Shown in pieces: positions 49,828-58,657 of a stretch of DNA of 64,000 bases (positions are counted from its first letter, which is position 1; each line of letters opens with the position of its first letter). Made by a program: the position numbers and the translations under genes. The notes under the pieces were generated by a model. It had not been told where the DNA came from, ran no database searches, and saw nothing but the letters and a program-made list of their open reading frames with translations. Source of the DNA: Acidobacteriota bacterium (GTDB lineage: Bacteria > Acidobacteriota > Blastocatellia > RBC074); NCBI GenBank assembly GCA_018269055.1, contig JAFDVI010000043.1, positions 50,132 to 114,131 of the forward strand. The letters are read 5' to 3'.

Positions 49828-52023
49828 ATGAAGAGGAAATTCTTGCTTGGGATGCTGGCAATTGCTCTTGGGTCATTCACGCTGGCGCCGCATGGAGCAA
49901 CAGCCCAAAAAGTCTTTAGCGATTACGACGTTCAGCATTACAAAATTGATGCTGAACTGGTTCCCGCCGAACAGATTTTACGCGCAAAGACCGAAGTCCG
50001 GTTTATCCCACAAACCGATACACGCACGGCGGTCTTCGAACTGAACGGCTCGCTGGCGGTCAAAAGCATTCAACGCGCTGACGAACCAATGGCAGCAACG
50101 GTGACTGGCCCGGAAAGTCCCGCAATGACTCGTCAGGCAACCAGGATTGCCGATACGAAAGTCGTCAAATCTGCCACTCCTGCCAAAGCAAATCTCAACA
50201 AAGAACCTCAAAAATCCGCGCAAGCCAAAGGCGCTACGCCAACCGATTCCGCGGAGGAAGGTGGCCTTCAATTCATTCAGGACGCGAAGGAAAACATGAA
50301 CGTCCGCGTGGATTTGGGCAATGTGGTCAAAGCAGGCCAGCCCGTGACCCTGGTGTTTGAATACGAAGGCGCGCTGGAATCGGCGCAAGGCGGCCCAATT
50401 TCCACGCGGCTCGCGTATGTCGGCGATTCGGGTTCGTACCTGTTTTACGCTGCGCGCTGGTTTCCTTTCCACGAATACGCCGCCGACCGCGCGACTTACG
50501 AAATCAACCTCAAAGTTCCCAAGGACATTTTGGTCGCAGGGTACAGCGAACAACCCGTTGCGGCAGTTCCGATGGTTGATCCGAAAACCAAAGCGGAGTT
50601 TTCGACCTATCAGTTCGTCAGCACAAAGCCCGTGCTGCCCGGCAGCCTGTCCGCGGCAAAATACCTGATTCGCACGGCGCGCTTTGGCCCATTCACCGTG
50701 GACTTTTACGCCAAAGCGGGTGACGAAAAATGGGCAGAACACGCCATGGAAGTCGTCGGCCAGCACATGGATTTTTATGCGTCGAAGTTCGGAAACTATG
50801 CGTTCGGCAACAAAATGATCATTGCCGAAACCGACGAAGAAACGCTGGATACGTACACCGGACCGGGGGCGATGTTCGTCTCCCCGCGTGCATTGACTTC
50901 GGGCATTGACGAAAAACTGGCGCGCGAAGCGGCGTATCAATGGTGGGGGCAAGCCGTTGGGCTGAAATCCTTCGATGACACCTTCCTGTCACAAGGTCTG
51001 GCCGAATTCAGCACGCTGCTTTACATGAAACAGGAATTGAATGAATCGCAGTTCCAGCAGGAAGTGCAGGCGGAATTGGAAAAAGCCCTGGCCTTTGAAC
51101 AATCGGCTTCGATTCGCAATGCGCCCAAACAACTCGATGACCAGACTCCTGCGTTCCGTTCGATTGTCTTCAACAAAGGCGCGCTGGTGCTGAATATGTT
51201 GCGCCAACTGATGACCGATCAAACTTTCGACAAAATGCTGCAGGATTATTACCGGCAATACACCGGCAAAACCGTTTCGCTGGATGATTTTGAGGCCTTT
51301 GCCTCGAAAGCCGCTGGACGCGACTTGCGGTTCTTCTTCGGCCAGTGGGTGGATTCGACCGGCGTGCCGGAATTCCGCGCCGAATACCGCATCCTGCGAA
51401 CCAAAGATGGCACGTTCCGCGTCCCCGGAACCATCAAACAGGATCTGGACACCTTTGAAATGCCCGTGGACATTTTGCTGAAAACAGAAGCGGGCAACGA
51501 ACGCCAGACAATCTGGTTGAAAGGCACCTCCGCCGATTTCGACATCACCACAAAAAGCAATCCGGTTGAAGTCATCGCCGACCCGGATACCAAGTTGCTT
51601 CGCACGTCGGAAACCCTGCGCGAAGGCGTCGTCGTACGGCGAGGCATTGAGCATTTCCGCGAACAGGAATACGTCGAAGCCGAGCAGCAATTCCAGGCAG
51701 CGATCAAACTCAACCGTGGCAATTCGTGGGCCTGGTACAATCTGGGACTGTTGTACATCGCTCAGCGAAACTGGAAAAAAGGCCTGGATGCGTTTGAACA
51801 AACGCTGGGCGGAAACCTCAGGCCCGATTGGGTTGAAGTCTGGTCATATATTTACAGCGGCAATTGCTGGGATATGGTTGGCCAACGCGAACGTGCGGTC
51901 GCCGAATACAACAAAGCAATCAGCAACGGTAATAACTACGACAACGCACAGGAAACAGCCAAATCCTATTTGGCTGAGCCGTTTGGCAAACGGAAAGCTT
52001 CTTCGCAAAGCACCGGTCAATAA
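49828..52023 (+). CDS. secreted M1-peptidase-like protein without zinc ligands, plus TPR
   Basis: The 731-residue product has a signal peptide ending near ATA (residue 26). Its N-terminal beta part and the middle resemble M1 aminopeptidases (QHYKIDAELV, then RWFPFHEYAAD). The zinc site is ruined: the M1 motif HEIAHQW becomes REAAYQW (Arg366, Glu367, Tyr370), and the third ligand, Glu of NEGFA, is Gln389 in LSQGLAEF. The spacing is preserved, so the comparison is direct. It therefore keeps the fold but not the metal and is unlikely to cut peptides. A C-terminal TPR segment follows (about 605-690: EAEQQFQAAIKLNRGNSWAW). A scaffold or chaperone role is inferred. A good TATAAT promoter lies upstream. 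Confidence 0.8.
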   Translation: MKRKFLLGMLAIALGSFTLAPHGATAQKVFSDYDVQHYKIDAELVPAEQILRAKTEVRFIPQTDTRTAVFELNGSLAVKSIQRADEPMAATVTGPESPAMTRQATRIADTKVVKSATPAKANLNKEPQKSAQAKGATPTDSAEEGGLQFIQDAKENMNVRVDLGNVVKAGQPVTLVFEYEGALESAQGGPISTRLAYVGDSGSYLFYAARWFPFHEYAADRATYEINLKVPKDILVAGYSEQPVAAVPMVDPKTKAEFSTYQFVSTKPVLPGSLSAAKYLIRTARFGPFTVDFYAKAGDEKWAEHAMEVVGQHMDFYASKFGNYAFGNKMIIAETDEETLDTYTGPGAMFVSPRALTSGIDEKLAREAAYQWWGQAVGLKSFDDTFLSQGLAEFSTLLYMKQELNESQFQQEVQAELEKALAFEQSASIRNAPKQLDDQTPAFRSIVFNKGALVLNMLRQLMTDQTFDKMLQDYYRQYTGKTVSLDDFEAFASKAAGRDLRFFFGQWVDSTGVPEFRAEYRILRTKDGTFRVPGTIKQDLDTFEMPVDILLKTEAGNERQTIWLKGTSADFDITTKSNPVEVIADPDTKLLRTSETLREGVVVRRGIEHFREQEYVEAEQQFQAAIKLNRGNSWAWYNLGLLYIAQRNWKKGLDAFEQTLGGNLRPDWVEVWSYIYSGNCWDMVGQRERAVAEYNKAISNGNNYDNAQETAKSYLAEPFGKRKASSQSTGQ

Positions 52024-52034
52024 ACGGTCGTTGG

Positions 52035-52058
52035 GAGCCGGTACTCTATCACCGGCTC
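52035..52058 (+). terminator. hairpin after the M1-like gene
   Basis: The arms GAGCCGGT (52035-52042) and ACCGGCTC (52051-52058) pair perfectly around an eight-base loop, eleven bases after the stop. There is no T-tract. Confidence 0.5.
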
Positions 52059-52076
52059 TCTCCCTTCACTCACGCT

Positions 52077-52775
52077 ATGCATAAATTCGTTCTGGCACTT
52101 TTCGTCGCTATTGCATCCCTGACGCTTCAGAAAGAAGCCGCTTCCCAAACACCCCTCAAACTTTCTCAAACCATCAGCCCGGAAACCACATCCGCACCGT
52201 CGGCAGTTTCTTATCGCTACCTTTTTGAAAATGATAAGTTCACGACGCCGATTCAGGAAGTGGAATTCGACGGTTCAGGCCGAGGCAAGTTTCGATTCAA
52301 AAAGAAAGACAGCGATGAGATCACCAACGATCTGGCAGTTTCCGACACGTTGATGGCGCGCATTCAATCTCTCTTTGACCAGTTGAATTTTCTTTCCAGT
52401 CGCGAAGAGTACCAGCACAAGAAGGATTTTTCGCATCTCGGCACGGTAACCATTTCGCAATCGCGCAACGGCAAAGAGCGCACCGTGAAATTCAACTACA
52501 CCGAAAACTCCGCAATGTCACAGTTGCGGGATATTTTTCAGAACCTGGTCACGCAGGAAACCCGCTTTTTTGAAATTGAAGTCATCCGCGAAACCGACCC
52601 CATTTCCACAGACGCGCAATTGCGCATGCTGGACGATGAGTTGCATTCAAAACGCATTGCCGATCCAAACCGTTTTGTCCCACTGCTGAAAGACATCAAG
52701 CTCGACGAAGGCGTTCCGCTCATCGCACGCAATCACGCGGACCGGTTATTGAAAGCCATCAGCAAAGGCAAATAA
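52077..52775 (+). CDS. secreted protein of unknown function
   Basis: The 232-residue protein has a signal peptide (MHKFVLALFVAIASLTLQ, cleavage near EAASQ). The rest has beta strands (YRYLFENDKF, GRGKFRFKKKD) and helices near the end (RFVPLLKDIKLDEGVPLIA). I recognise no family. There is no clear ribosome site before the ATG. It lies 53 bp after the M1-like gene with a hairpin between, so it may be transcribed with it at a reduced level. It converges on the three-repeat protein gene. Confidence 0.6.
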   Translation: MHKFVLALFVAIASLTLQKEAASQTPLKLSQTISPETTSAPSAVSYRYLFENDKFTTPIQEVEFDGSGRGKFRFKKKDSDEITNDLAVSDTLMARIQSLFDQLNFLSSREEYQHKKDFSHLGTVTISQSRNGKERTVKFNYTENSAMSQLRDIFQNLVTQETRFFEIEVIRETDPISTDAQLRMLDDELHSKRIADPNRFVPLLKDIKLDEGVPLIARNHADRLLKAISKGK

Positions 52776-52781
52776 GAAATG

Positions 52782-52809
52782 CAGAGTTCAAGCGGCGGCC
52801 TGAACTCTG
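52782..52809. terminator. bidirectional hairpin between convergent genes
   Basis: The nine-base arms CAGAGTTCA (52782-52790) and TGAACTCTG (52801-52809) are perfect complements around ten bases. It lies between the stop at 52775 and the stop at 52820 of the opposite gene. Confidence 0.6.
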
Positions 52810-52819
52810 TACAATGCCG

Positions 52820-53407
52820 CTACTTCGCCCTTCTCAAAATGCTTACCACTTCCTTCCCGCCAAACGAAGTTTCCGCCACGGTGATTCCGCAAAACTGAAA
52901 TCCGTCGCGTCCGACATCATTCAATTCCTTCTGCATCGTCGAAGTTCGGCTGGTGGCCTGCAAACGGTATTCGTATGTTGTTTTGACCTTATCGTTTCGT
53001 TCCAGAATGACGATGACCTCTCTGCCGCCGAACGACGAACTGTAAACGGATTGGCCGACATAAGAAAATCCCTGCGCTCCGGCATCGGAAAGTTCTTTTT
53101 GCATCGTTGAAGTTTTGTTGGTCGCCAACAGCTTGTATTGCAACCGCTCGCTTTTGGAACCTTCGCGACGCGACATAATCACGACGATTTCATTGCCTCC
53201 GCCAGCGGTTTCTCCTCCCATCGTGCCTTCAAAGCGAAATCCTTCCGACGAGGCTTGATTCATCTCCCGTTCCATTGTCGAAGTCTTGTTGGTCGCCAGC
53301 AATTTGTATTCGATTGGCTCCCGGCTATCTTGAGCGACAACCGCCGTATGCCCGTCGGAACTGACTGGAACCAAACACAAGACTACCGCGCAAAAAATTA
53401 TCCACAT
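52820..53407 (-). CDS. secreted protein with three DUF4177-like repeats
   Basis: The 195-residue product has a signal peptide (about 1-25) and then three copies of a module of about 50 residues: 31-80, 88-137 and 144-193. Each opens with EYKLLATNKTSTM-like sequence (YKLLATNKTSTMEREMNQ, YKLLATNKTSTMQKELSD, YRLQATSRTSTMQKELND) followed by a Gly-Phe turn and a strand (EIVVIMSRR, EVIVILERN, EVVSILRRA). The pattern resembles the small beta-alpha DUF4177 fold, here tripled. Function unknown. GGAG lies seven bases before the ATG. The 230 bp between it and the next operon hold no gene I can support. Confidence 0.72.
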   Translation of the reverse strand: MWIIFCAVVLCLVPVSSDGHTAVVAQDSREPIEYKLLATNKTSTMEREMNQASSEGFRFEGTMGGETAGGGNEIVVIMSRREGSKSERLQYKLLATNKTSTMQKELSDAGAQGFSYVGQSVYSSSFGGREVIVILERNDKVKTTYEYRLQATSRTSTMQKELNDVGRDGFQFCGITVAETSFGGKEVVSILRRAK

Positions 53408-53637
53408 ACGTTTCTCCTGGGTTTTTGATTGGATCGTTTCGCAAGGGGTTCCTGGCGTTTAACGGAACGCGCCCAAATCAGGTTCTTGCGAGTTCGCAGC
53501 ATTACGATTTTGCCGAATTTTGGCAAGATCATTGTGGAACAGTCAGGCTTGGCCGAGCGTCTACGTTTGCGACAATCGCCGCTCTGAAACGGAAATTTTG
53601 GAAGACTCTGCCGACTTAACTTTGGTATGCTTAAGCC

Positions 53638-55104
53638 ATGAAAGAAACAAGCTTGCCGCCAACAAACTCAGCCGATCACGACCTGGCAATTCAAATATTT
53701 TTGCGACGACTGACAACTTTGCTCACACTGAAAACCTGGCTGATGCTCGCTACGCTGTGGTGCTTCGGCTGGGGCGCGGCTGCGTTGGTGTTGCGGGCTT
53801 CCATTGCCACACCGCGAAAACCGCTTTTGTTCGGAGCCGTCGGGTTTCTTTTTGCCGCCATCGCCGCTTACCTGATCGGCAGAAAACAACTTCCGACCCA
53901 GATCGCTGTTCGTTCCATGCTCGACCGCCAAAATGATTTCGGCGGCTTGCTGATGACCGCCGGAGAACAACCCGTGGGGATGTGGGAACCTCAGTTGGCT
54001 TCAATCAACCTGCCGCGCTTGCGTTGGCGAAGCGCGCGCGCCTGGGGCTTGCTGGCGTTGTCCGTGGCGTTCACAACCATCTGTTTGCTGCTGCCCATCA
54101 AATACGTTTCGGTTACTTCCGGGAGGTCATTGGATGTCGGCAAAGAAGCCGAAACGTTGACCGCGCAAATCGAAACCTTAAAAGAAGAACAAATCATCAC
54201 GGAAACCAAAGCGGAAGAATTGAAGGAAAAGCTGGATCAATTGTCCGCCGAAGCCGCGGGGGAAGACCCCGCCAAAACCTGGGAAGCGCTCGATCATCTG
54301 GCCAATTCGGTGGAAAAGGCAGCCAAAGACGCCATCGCCAGCGCCGCCACCAAACAGGAACAGATGGAAAAGGCCGAAGCCCTGGCCGAAGGATTGATGT
54401 CTGGCAGTGACCAATTGGACGCGCAAACCATGACCGAAGCGATGCAAACGCTTTCGACAATGATGCAGGGCGCGATGAAGGAAAACGAAGCGCTGGCCAA
54501 TCAGCTTTCGCCTGAAACCCAGGAAGCGATCAAAAACGGTTCGCTCAAACCGGAGCAGTTGAAAGAAATCGCCAACGCGTTGAACCAGTCAAAACAAAAG
54601 CTCAACCAGCAGCTTTCCAAACTGAATCAGTCGGGATTGAATCGCGGAAACATCAACCCGAATTCGTTGAAAAGCGGTGCTTCCGCGCAGAAGCGCGATA
54701 ACTCCGGCTTATCGAAATTCCTGAAAGACCATGCGCAAAAAATGTCTGTTGCCGATGCCGTAAACCAGTGGACCGAAGACGGCAAAAACGGAAATGGCAA
54801 GGGAAATGGCCCCGGCCAGGGCGGCGTCAGCCGCGGTCGCGGCGATGCGCCGATGACCTGGACGGAAGGCTCCGACGAAGCCAATGCCAAATTCAAGGAA
54901 AAGGCTTTGCCGCCCGGATCAGTCGCCGATTTGCAGGACAGCCAGTTGGTCGGCCTGAGCGCCTCGGCGCCCGAAGTTCAAAAAGGCAATCTCGCCGCGC
55001 ACGGCGCACTGAACAATTCGGCAACCGGCGGCGGCTCGGCGTACACACAAACCGTTTTGCCAAAGCACAAAGGCGCAGTCAAAAAATACTTTGAACGAAA
55101 GTAG
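53638..55104 (+). CDS. membrane coiled-coil protein, first gene of the MoxR/ABC operon
   Basis: The 488-residue product has two membrane helices near the start (about 30-50 and 60-75), a third near 135-155 (GLLALSVAFTTICLLLPIKY), a long coiled coil (about 165-340) rich in Ala, Gln and Lys, a Gly/Asn-rich stretch (GNGKGNGPGQGG) and a C-terminal segment ending LPKHKGAVKKYFERK. That last motif is typical of membrane proteins found beside MoxR ATPases and von Willebrand-factor proteins in Acidobacteria and Planctomycetes. It is the probable first gene of the operon that continues with MoxR. A 161-bp gap with an inverted repeat lies before MoxR. Precise function unknown. Confidence 0.75.
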   Translation: MKETSLPPTNSADHDLAIQIFLRRLTTLLTLKTWLMLATLWCFGWGAAALVLRASIATPRKPLLFGAVGFLFAAIAAYLIGRKQLPTQIAVRSMLDRQNDFGGLLMTAGEQPVGMWEPQLASINLPRLRWRSARAWGLLALSVAFTTICLLLPIKYVSVTSGRSLDVGKEAETLTAQIETLKEEQIITETKAEELKEKLDQLSAEAAGEDPAKTWEALDHLANSVEKAAKDAIASAATKQEQMEKAEALAEGLMSGSDQLDAQTMTEAMQTLSTMMQGAMKENEALANQLSPETQEAIKNGSLKPEQLKEIANALNQSKQKLNQQLSKLNQSGLNRGNINPNSLKSGASAQKRDNSGLSKFLKDHAQKMSVADAVNQWTEDGKNGNGKGNGPGQGGVSRGRGDAPMTWTEGSDEANAKFKEKALPPGSVADLQDSQLVGLSASAPEVQKGNLAAHGALNNSATGGGSAYTQTVLPKHKGAVKKYFERK

Positions 55105-55112
55105 TTGCGTGA

Positions 55113-55255
55113 AGTAGACAGTAGACAGTAGACAGTAGAATCCCTGCGAAGACTGAGGTTTTCATTGAATCGTCTATGTTGAAATGCTGATTTGAATGGT
55201 AAAAGCTGGGCTAATACCAGAGCCCCAAACTACTGTCTACTGTTTACTGCCTACT
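55113..55255. repeat. GTAGACA-unit inverted repeat upstream of the MoxR gene
   Basis: Tandem units AGTAGACAGTAGACAGTAG (left arm to 55138) face CTACTGTCTACTGTTTACTG (right arm 55230-55255). The long loop of about 90 bp between the arms contains no gene. The right arm ends ten bases before the MoxR start and could affect its ribosome binding. Confidence 0.7.
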
Positions 55256-55265
55256 CGGAAAAACT

Positions 55266-56294
55266 ATGGAACCCATTCTCCAACCCGAAGAAATCAGTCC
55301 GGCAATCGAACTTGCCAATCGTGTTCTATCGCAGCTTGATCGTATTCTGCTTGGGCGAGCGGAACTGCATCGGCTGGTGCTGGCGGGGATTTTGAGTCGC
55401 GGCCACATCCTGCTGGAAGGATTGCCCGGCGTAGGCAAAACGGCGCTGGTCAAAACCCTCGGCGATCTGCTCGGCCTGCAATTCAAACGCGTGCAGTTCA
55501 CGCCCGATTTGATGCCGAGCGACATTCTGGGGTCGCACATTCTGCAGGGCGACGGCGATGGTCGCCGTGCGATGGAATTTCACGCCGGGCCAGTGTTTAC
55601 CAATTTGCTGCTGGCGGATGAAATCAATCGCGCTTCGCCAAAAACGCAATCGGCGTTGCTGGAAGCCATGCAGGAACGTTCCGTCACTTTGCTTGGCGCA
55701 ACGCGGCAATTGCCCGATCCGTTTTTCGTGCTGGCATCGCAAAACCCGATTGAGCTGGAAGGAACCTACCCGCTGCCCGAAGCTCAGTTGGATCGCTTTC
55801 TGTTCAAACTGAATGTCGGCGGCGCGGATGTGGACACGCTGGATCAAATCATTTCCACGCGGCGACGCGGCGAGGCTCCTATGCCGGAGTTCGTGGTTTC
55901 CTCCGGCGAATTACACCAGTTGTTTGCGGTGATGGATCGAATCTATTTGCCGAAGGCGGTGTCGCGATATATTTCGCGTCTGGTTGCCGCCACACACGCG
56001 GATTCGCCCGAAGCGACCGAAGAGGTAAAAAACTATGTCGCTTACGGCGCTTCGCCCCGCGCGGCCATTGCGATGGCCGAAGCCGCGCGCGCATTCGCCT
56101 TGCTGGCCGGACGGCCAACGGTTGGGTTTGAAGATGTGAAAGCCGTCGCCTCACCCGTGCTGAACCATCGTCTAGTGTTGAATTACAAAGCCAAATTTGA
56201 CGGCATGAACGCAAGCAGTTTGATCGCGCGACTGCTCAGCCAATTGGACGAAACCGGAATCAAACTTCCCCGCGATGTGGAGATTGAAAAATGA
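55266..56294 (+). CDS. MoxR-family AAA+ ATPase
   Basis: The 342-residue protein is a standard MoxR-type AAA+ ATPase: Walker A GLPGVGKTALVKTL (about 52-65), Walker B LLLADEINRASPKTQS (about 115-130), the conserved ATRQLPDPFFVLASQNPIEL in full context (sensor region) and PLPEAQLDRFLF, followed by the AAA lid domain (about 240-342). Members act as chaperones for assembly of von Willebrand-factor/metal-containing or membrane complexes. Its stop overlaps the start of the next gene (ATGA), so it is coupled to the membrane protein and the ABC transporter. The ribosome site is weak. A DUF58/vWA partner is not visible in the window. Confidence 0.9.
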   Translation: MEPILQPEEISPAIELANRVLSQLDRILLGRAELHRLVLAGILSRGHILLEGLPGVGKTALVKTLGDLLGLQFKRVQFTPDLMPSDILGSHILQGDGDGRRAMEFHAGPVFTNLLLADEINRASPKTQSALLEAMQERSVTLLGATRQLPDPFFVLASQNPIELEGTYPLPEAQLDRFLFKLNVGGADVDTLDQIISTRRRGEAPMPEFVVSSGELHQLFAVMDRIYLPKAVSRYISRLVAATHADSPEATEEVKNYVAYGASPRAAIAMAEAARAFALLAGRPTVGFEDVKAVASPVLNHRLVLNYKAKFDGMNASSLIARLLSQLDETGIKLPRDVEIEK

Positions 56295-58657
56295 ATCAGC
56301 CAACGCCTTTAGCTCAAAAGCTCAATATGAACCCACCGCCAACTGCCCTGAAAGGGCAAAAGATAATAGCCCAGGGCAACGCCCTGGGGATGGAAAGAAG
56401 AGATTGTGTAAGCCCAGAAAGGGCGAAAGATGAATCGGATATTTCGCCCTTTCAGGGCTTGCCAGGGAATGGGTTCGCTGACCAGGGGCGGCGCTTCGCT
56501 CTGCCCCTGGCTATTATCTCTCGCCCCTTTGGGGCTTTCGGTCATAAACTTAGCTTGTCGAATTGTTTGATCGCTGACCAAGGGCGGCGCTTCGCTTTGC
56601 CCCTGGCTACTCTCTTTCGCCCCTTTGGGGCTTTCGGTCAAAAAATTAGCTTGTCGGTTTATGTACTCGCTGACCGGGGGCGGCGCGTTGCTCTGCCCCT
56701 GGCTACTATTTTTCGCCCTTTTGGGGCTTTCGGTCAAAAAATTAGCTTGTCGGTTTATGTACTCGCTGACCGGGGGCGGCGCTTCGCTCTGCCCCTGGCT
56801 ACTATTTTTCGCGCCTTTGGGGCTTTCGGTCACAAACTCTGCCTAACGGTTTTTGTTCTGTTCGTATTGCCGATGCTGGCGCTGGCGCAAATTCCGAATT
56901 ACGGAGAGATCTCCGTCAAAGTCGAAACCCTGCACACTTCGGATGTCGGCGAAGGGTACGGCGAATACCGCGCGACCATCACCAATTATTCCACCAAACA
57001 ATCGCACAAAGTCACTGTCTCGCTACCCAATTACAGCTACGACGATTCCGGCGCCGGTCTGAAGGAAGTGCGGCGTACCGTCGAGCTTGCGCCGCAATCT
57101 ACTGCGACGTTTGCGGTGTCCAGCCCCGCCTTTTCTTCTTTTGGCGGCACGGCGGAAATCACGATTGACGGCGAAAAACAAAAAGATGACGTGAAAATTT
57201 CTTACGACAAGTTGGGGGTGACCAGCGGTCGTTCCAACGCCACAAGCCTGCTGTTGAGTCAGAACATTTTCAAAGCGAACCTGCTCAGCGCGGCGAATAT
57301 CGAACAAGCCCTGAAAGACACTGGTGGCCAATGGCTGGTCTCTACGCAAGCCTACGATTTTCCCGTTTCCGAATGGAGCCAAAACTGGATGTCTTATGCG
57401 CGGTACAGCGGCATCACTTTGAGCGCAGAAGAACTCAACGCCGCGCCCGAAGCCGTTCGGATGGCATTGCTGCATTACGTTGAACGCGGCGGAATGCTCA
57501 TCGTCAGCGGCAACTACCAACCGCCGGAACAATGGCTTACCCGACGAGGCGCCCTCAAAGATGAACCGGTGAAAGATGACGAAGACGAATCGAATTCCGA
57601 AGCTCCTCCCAAACCAGCGCCGAATTCCAAGCCGCAACCGGATTTGCCCGTCTATTACATCGGGTTCGGCTCGATTCTGGCGACCGGCGCAGTTGACCCA
57701 AAAGCAATTTCCTTCAATCAATGGAAATGGATTCGGCATGAGCTATCCGCCACTCGCCTGACCGTCAACGATTACTCTTCGTTGGCCACTATCAACCAAG
57801 ATTTCAAAGTCGTCGAAAAATTCGGCGTGCCGGTGCGCGGATTGTTCGCGTTGATGCTGTTGTTTGTGATTGCCATCGGGCCTGTGAATTTGCTCTGGCT
57901 GGCGAAGTTAAAGCGCAAAATCTGGATGCTGTGGACGATTCCGGCCATCTCGCTGCTGACGTGTTTGGTGGTTGCCGGGTATTCCCTTTTCGGTGAAGGC
58001 TGGAATGCAACGGCGCGAACCGAAGCACTGACGATTTTGGACGAAACCGCGCACCGAGCGACGACCATCGCCTGGACAGGGTTTTATTCGCCGATTACGC
58101 CCAGCGACGGCTTGCATTTCGGTTACGACACCGAGTTGATTCCGCAACTGCCGAGTTATTTTGATTACCGCCGCCGATTTCCTGAACGTACACTGGATTG
58201 GACGAACGACCAGCATCTGGAATCCGGTTGGATCGTTGCGCGCATCCCCGCGTTTTTCAAGCTGCGAAAAACCGAAGCGCGCCGCGAACGGTTGAACATT
58301 CGCCAGTCTGGCAACGCAGCGACATTGGTCAATGGACTGGGCGCGGAAATCGCCCAAGTTTGGTGGGCGGACGCCAACGGCAAAATTCATGCTGCGGAAA
58401 ACATCGCCGCCGGAGCGCAGGCTTCGCTGAGGCCCACAGACTTGAAAACCGCTGGAATGCCTCGCGGCTTGCGCGAAGCGTACAGCGGCGACTGGCTGGA
58501 AAAATTCAAAGCCATCGGCAACAAACCGCAGGAGGTGTTGATGCCGAATAATTATCTGGCCGTGCTCAACAGCGCGCCGTTTGTCGAAGAAGGATTGAAA
58601 AACGTCAAAACGCGCACCGCTCGCAATCTGGTCTACGGCGTGGGAGGTGAACGATGA
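56291..58657 (+). CDS. large exported membrane protein with repeat insert before its signal peptide
   Basis: The frame starts at ATG 56291, coupled to MoxR, and encodes 788 residues. Codons 1-182 are mostly REP-type DNA read in frame, including four 32-residue units at 63-190. Only then does a signal peptide appear (LCLTVFVLFVLPMLALA, cleavage near 199/200). The mature part has beta-rich domains (SVKVETLHTSDVGEGYGEY), a segment of the ThuA/DUF4350 type (HYVERGGMLIVSGNYQPPEQ, typical of glutamine-amidotransferase-like folds), and two membrane helices (GLFALMLLFVIAIGPVNLLW, about 518-540, and ISLLTCLVVAGYSLF). A cytoplasmic or extracellular tail follows. It probably forms a complex with the MoxR and ABC proteins. 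True translation start uncertain. Confidence 0.78.
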   Translation: MNQPTPLAQKLNMNPPPTALKGQKIIAQGNALGMERRDCVSPERAKDESDISPFQGLPGNGFADQGRRFALPLAIISRPFGAFGHKLSLSNCLIADQGRRFALPLATLFRPFGAFGQKISLSVYVLADRGRRVALPLATIFRPFGAFGQKISLSVYVLADRGRRFALPLATIFRAFGAFGHKLCLTVFVLFVLPMLALAQIPNYGEISVKVETLHTSDVGEGYGEYRATITNYSTKQSHKVTVSLPNYSYDDSGAGLKEVRRTVELAPQSTATFAVSSPAFSSFGGTAEITIDGEKQKDDVKISYDKLGVTSGRSNATSLLLSQNIFKANLLSAANIEQALKDTGGQWLVSTQAYDFPVSEWSQNWMSYARYSGITLSAEELNAAPEAVRMALLHYVERGGMLIVSGNYQPPEQWLTRRGALKDEPVKDDEDESNSEAPPKPAPNSKPQPDLPVYYIGFGSILATGAVDPKAISFNQWKWIRHELSATRLTVNDYSSLATINQDFKVVEKFGVPVRGLFALMLLFVIAIGPVNLLWLAKLKRKIWMLWTIPAISLLTCLVVAGYSLFGEGWNATARTEALTILDETAHRATTIAWTGFYSPITPSDGLHFGYDTELIPQLPSYFDYRRRFPERTLDWTNDQHLESGWIVARIPAFFKLRKTEARRERLNIRQSGNAATLVNGLGAEIAQVWWADANGKIHAAENIAAGAQASLRPTDLKTAGMPRGLREAYSGDWLEKFKAIGNKPQEVLMPNNYLAVLNSAPFVEEGLKNVKTRTARNLVYGVGGER
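56345..56458. repeat. REP-type hairpins at the 5' end of the 56291 gene
   Basis: Three hairpins follow each other: GCCCTGAAAGGGC (56345-56357), CCAGGGCAACGCCCTGG (56371-56387) and GCCCTTTCAGGGC (56446-56458). This order is the well-known dispersed palindromic element read as PTALKGQKIIAQGNALG. It lies inside the coding frame. Confidence 0.75.
56477..56860 (+). repeat. four in-frame tandem 96-bp REP-type units
   Basis: The units start at 56477, 56573, 56669 and 56765. Each contains GGGCGGCGCTTCGC...TGCCCC and GCCCCTTTGGGGC hairpins and reads ADQGRRFALPLATLFRPFGA then FGQKISLSVYVL. Since 96 is a multiple of three, the gene frame is kept. The end of the fourth unit (HKLCLTVFVL) merges with the signal peptide. 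Confidence 0.85.

Noticed and set aside
53425..53619. 64-codon plus-strand frame before the MoxR operon
   Set aside because: No recognisable protein, no ribosome site and unusual composition; probably chance.
56477..56860. Regular 96-bp repeats taken at first for a CRISPR-like array
   Set aside because: Whole units are repeated without variable spacers, and they carry REP hairpins and a continuous reading frame.
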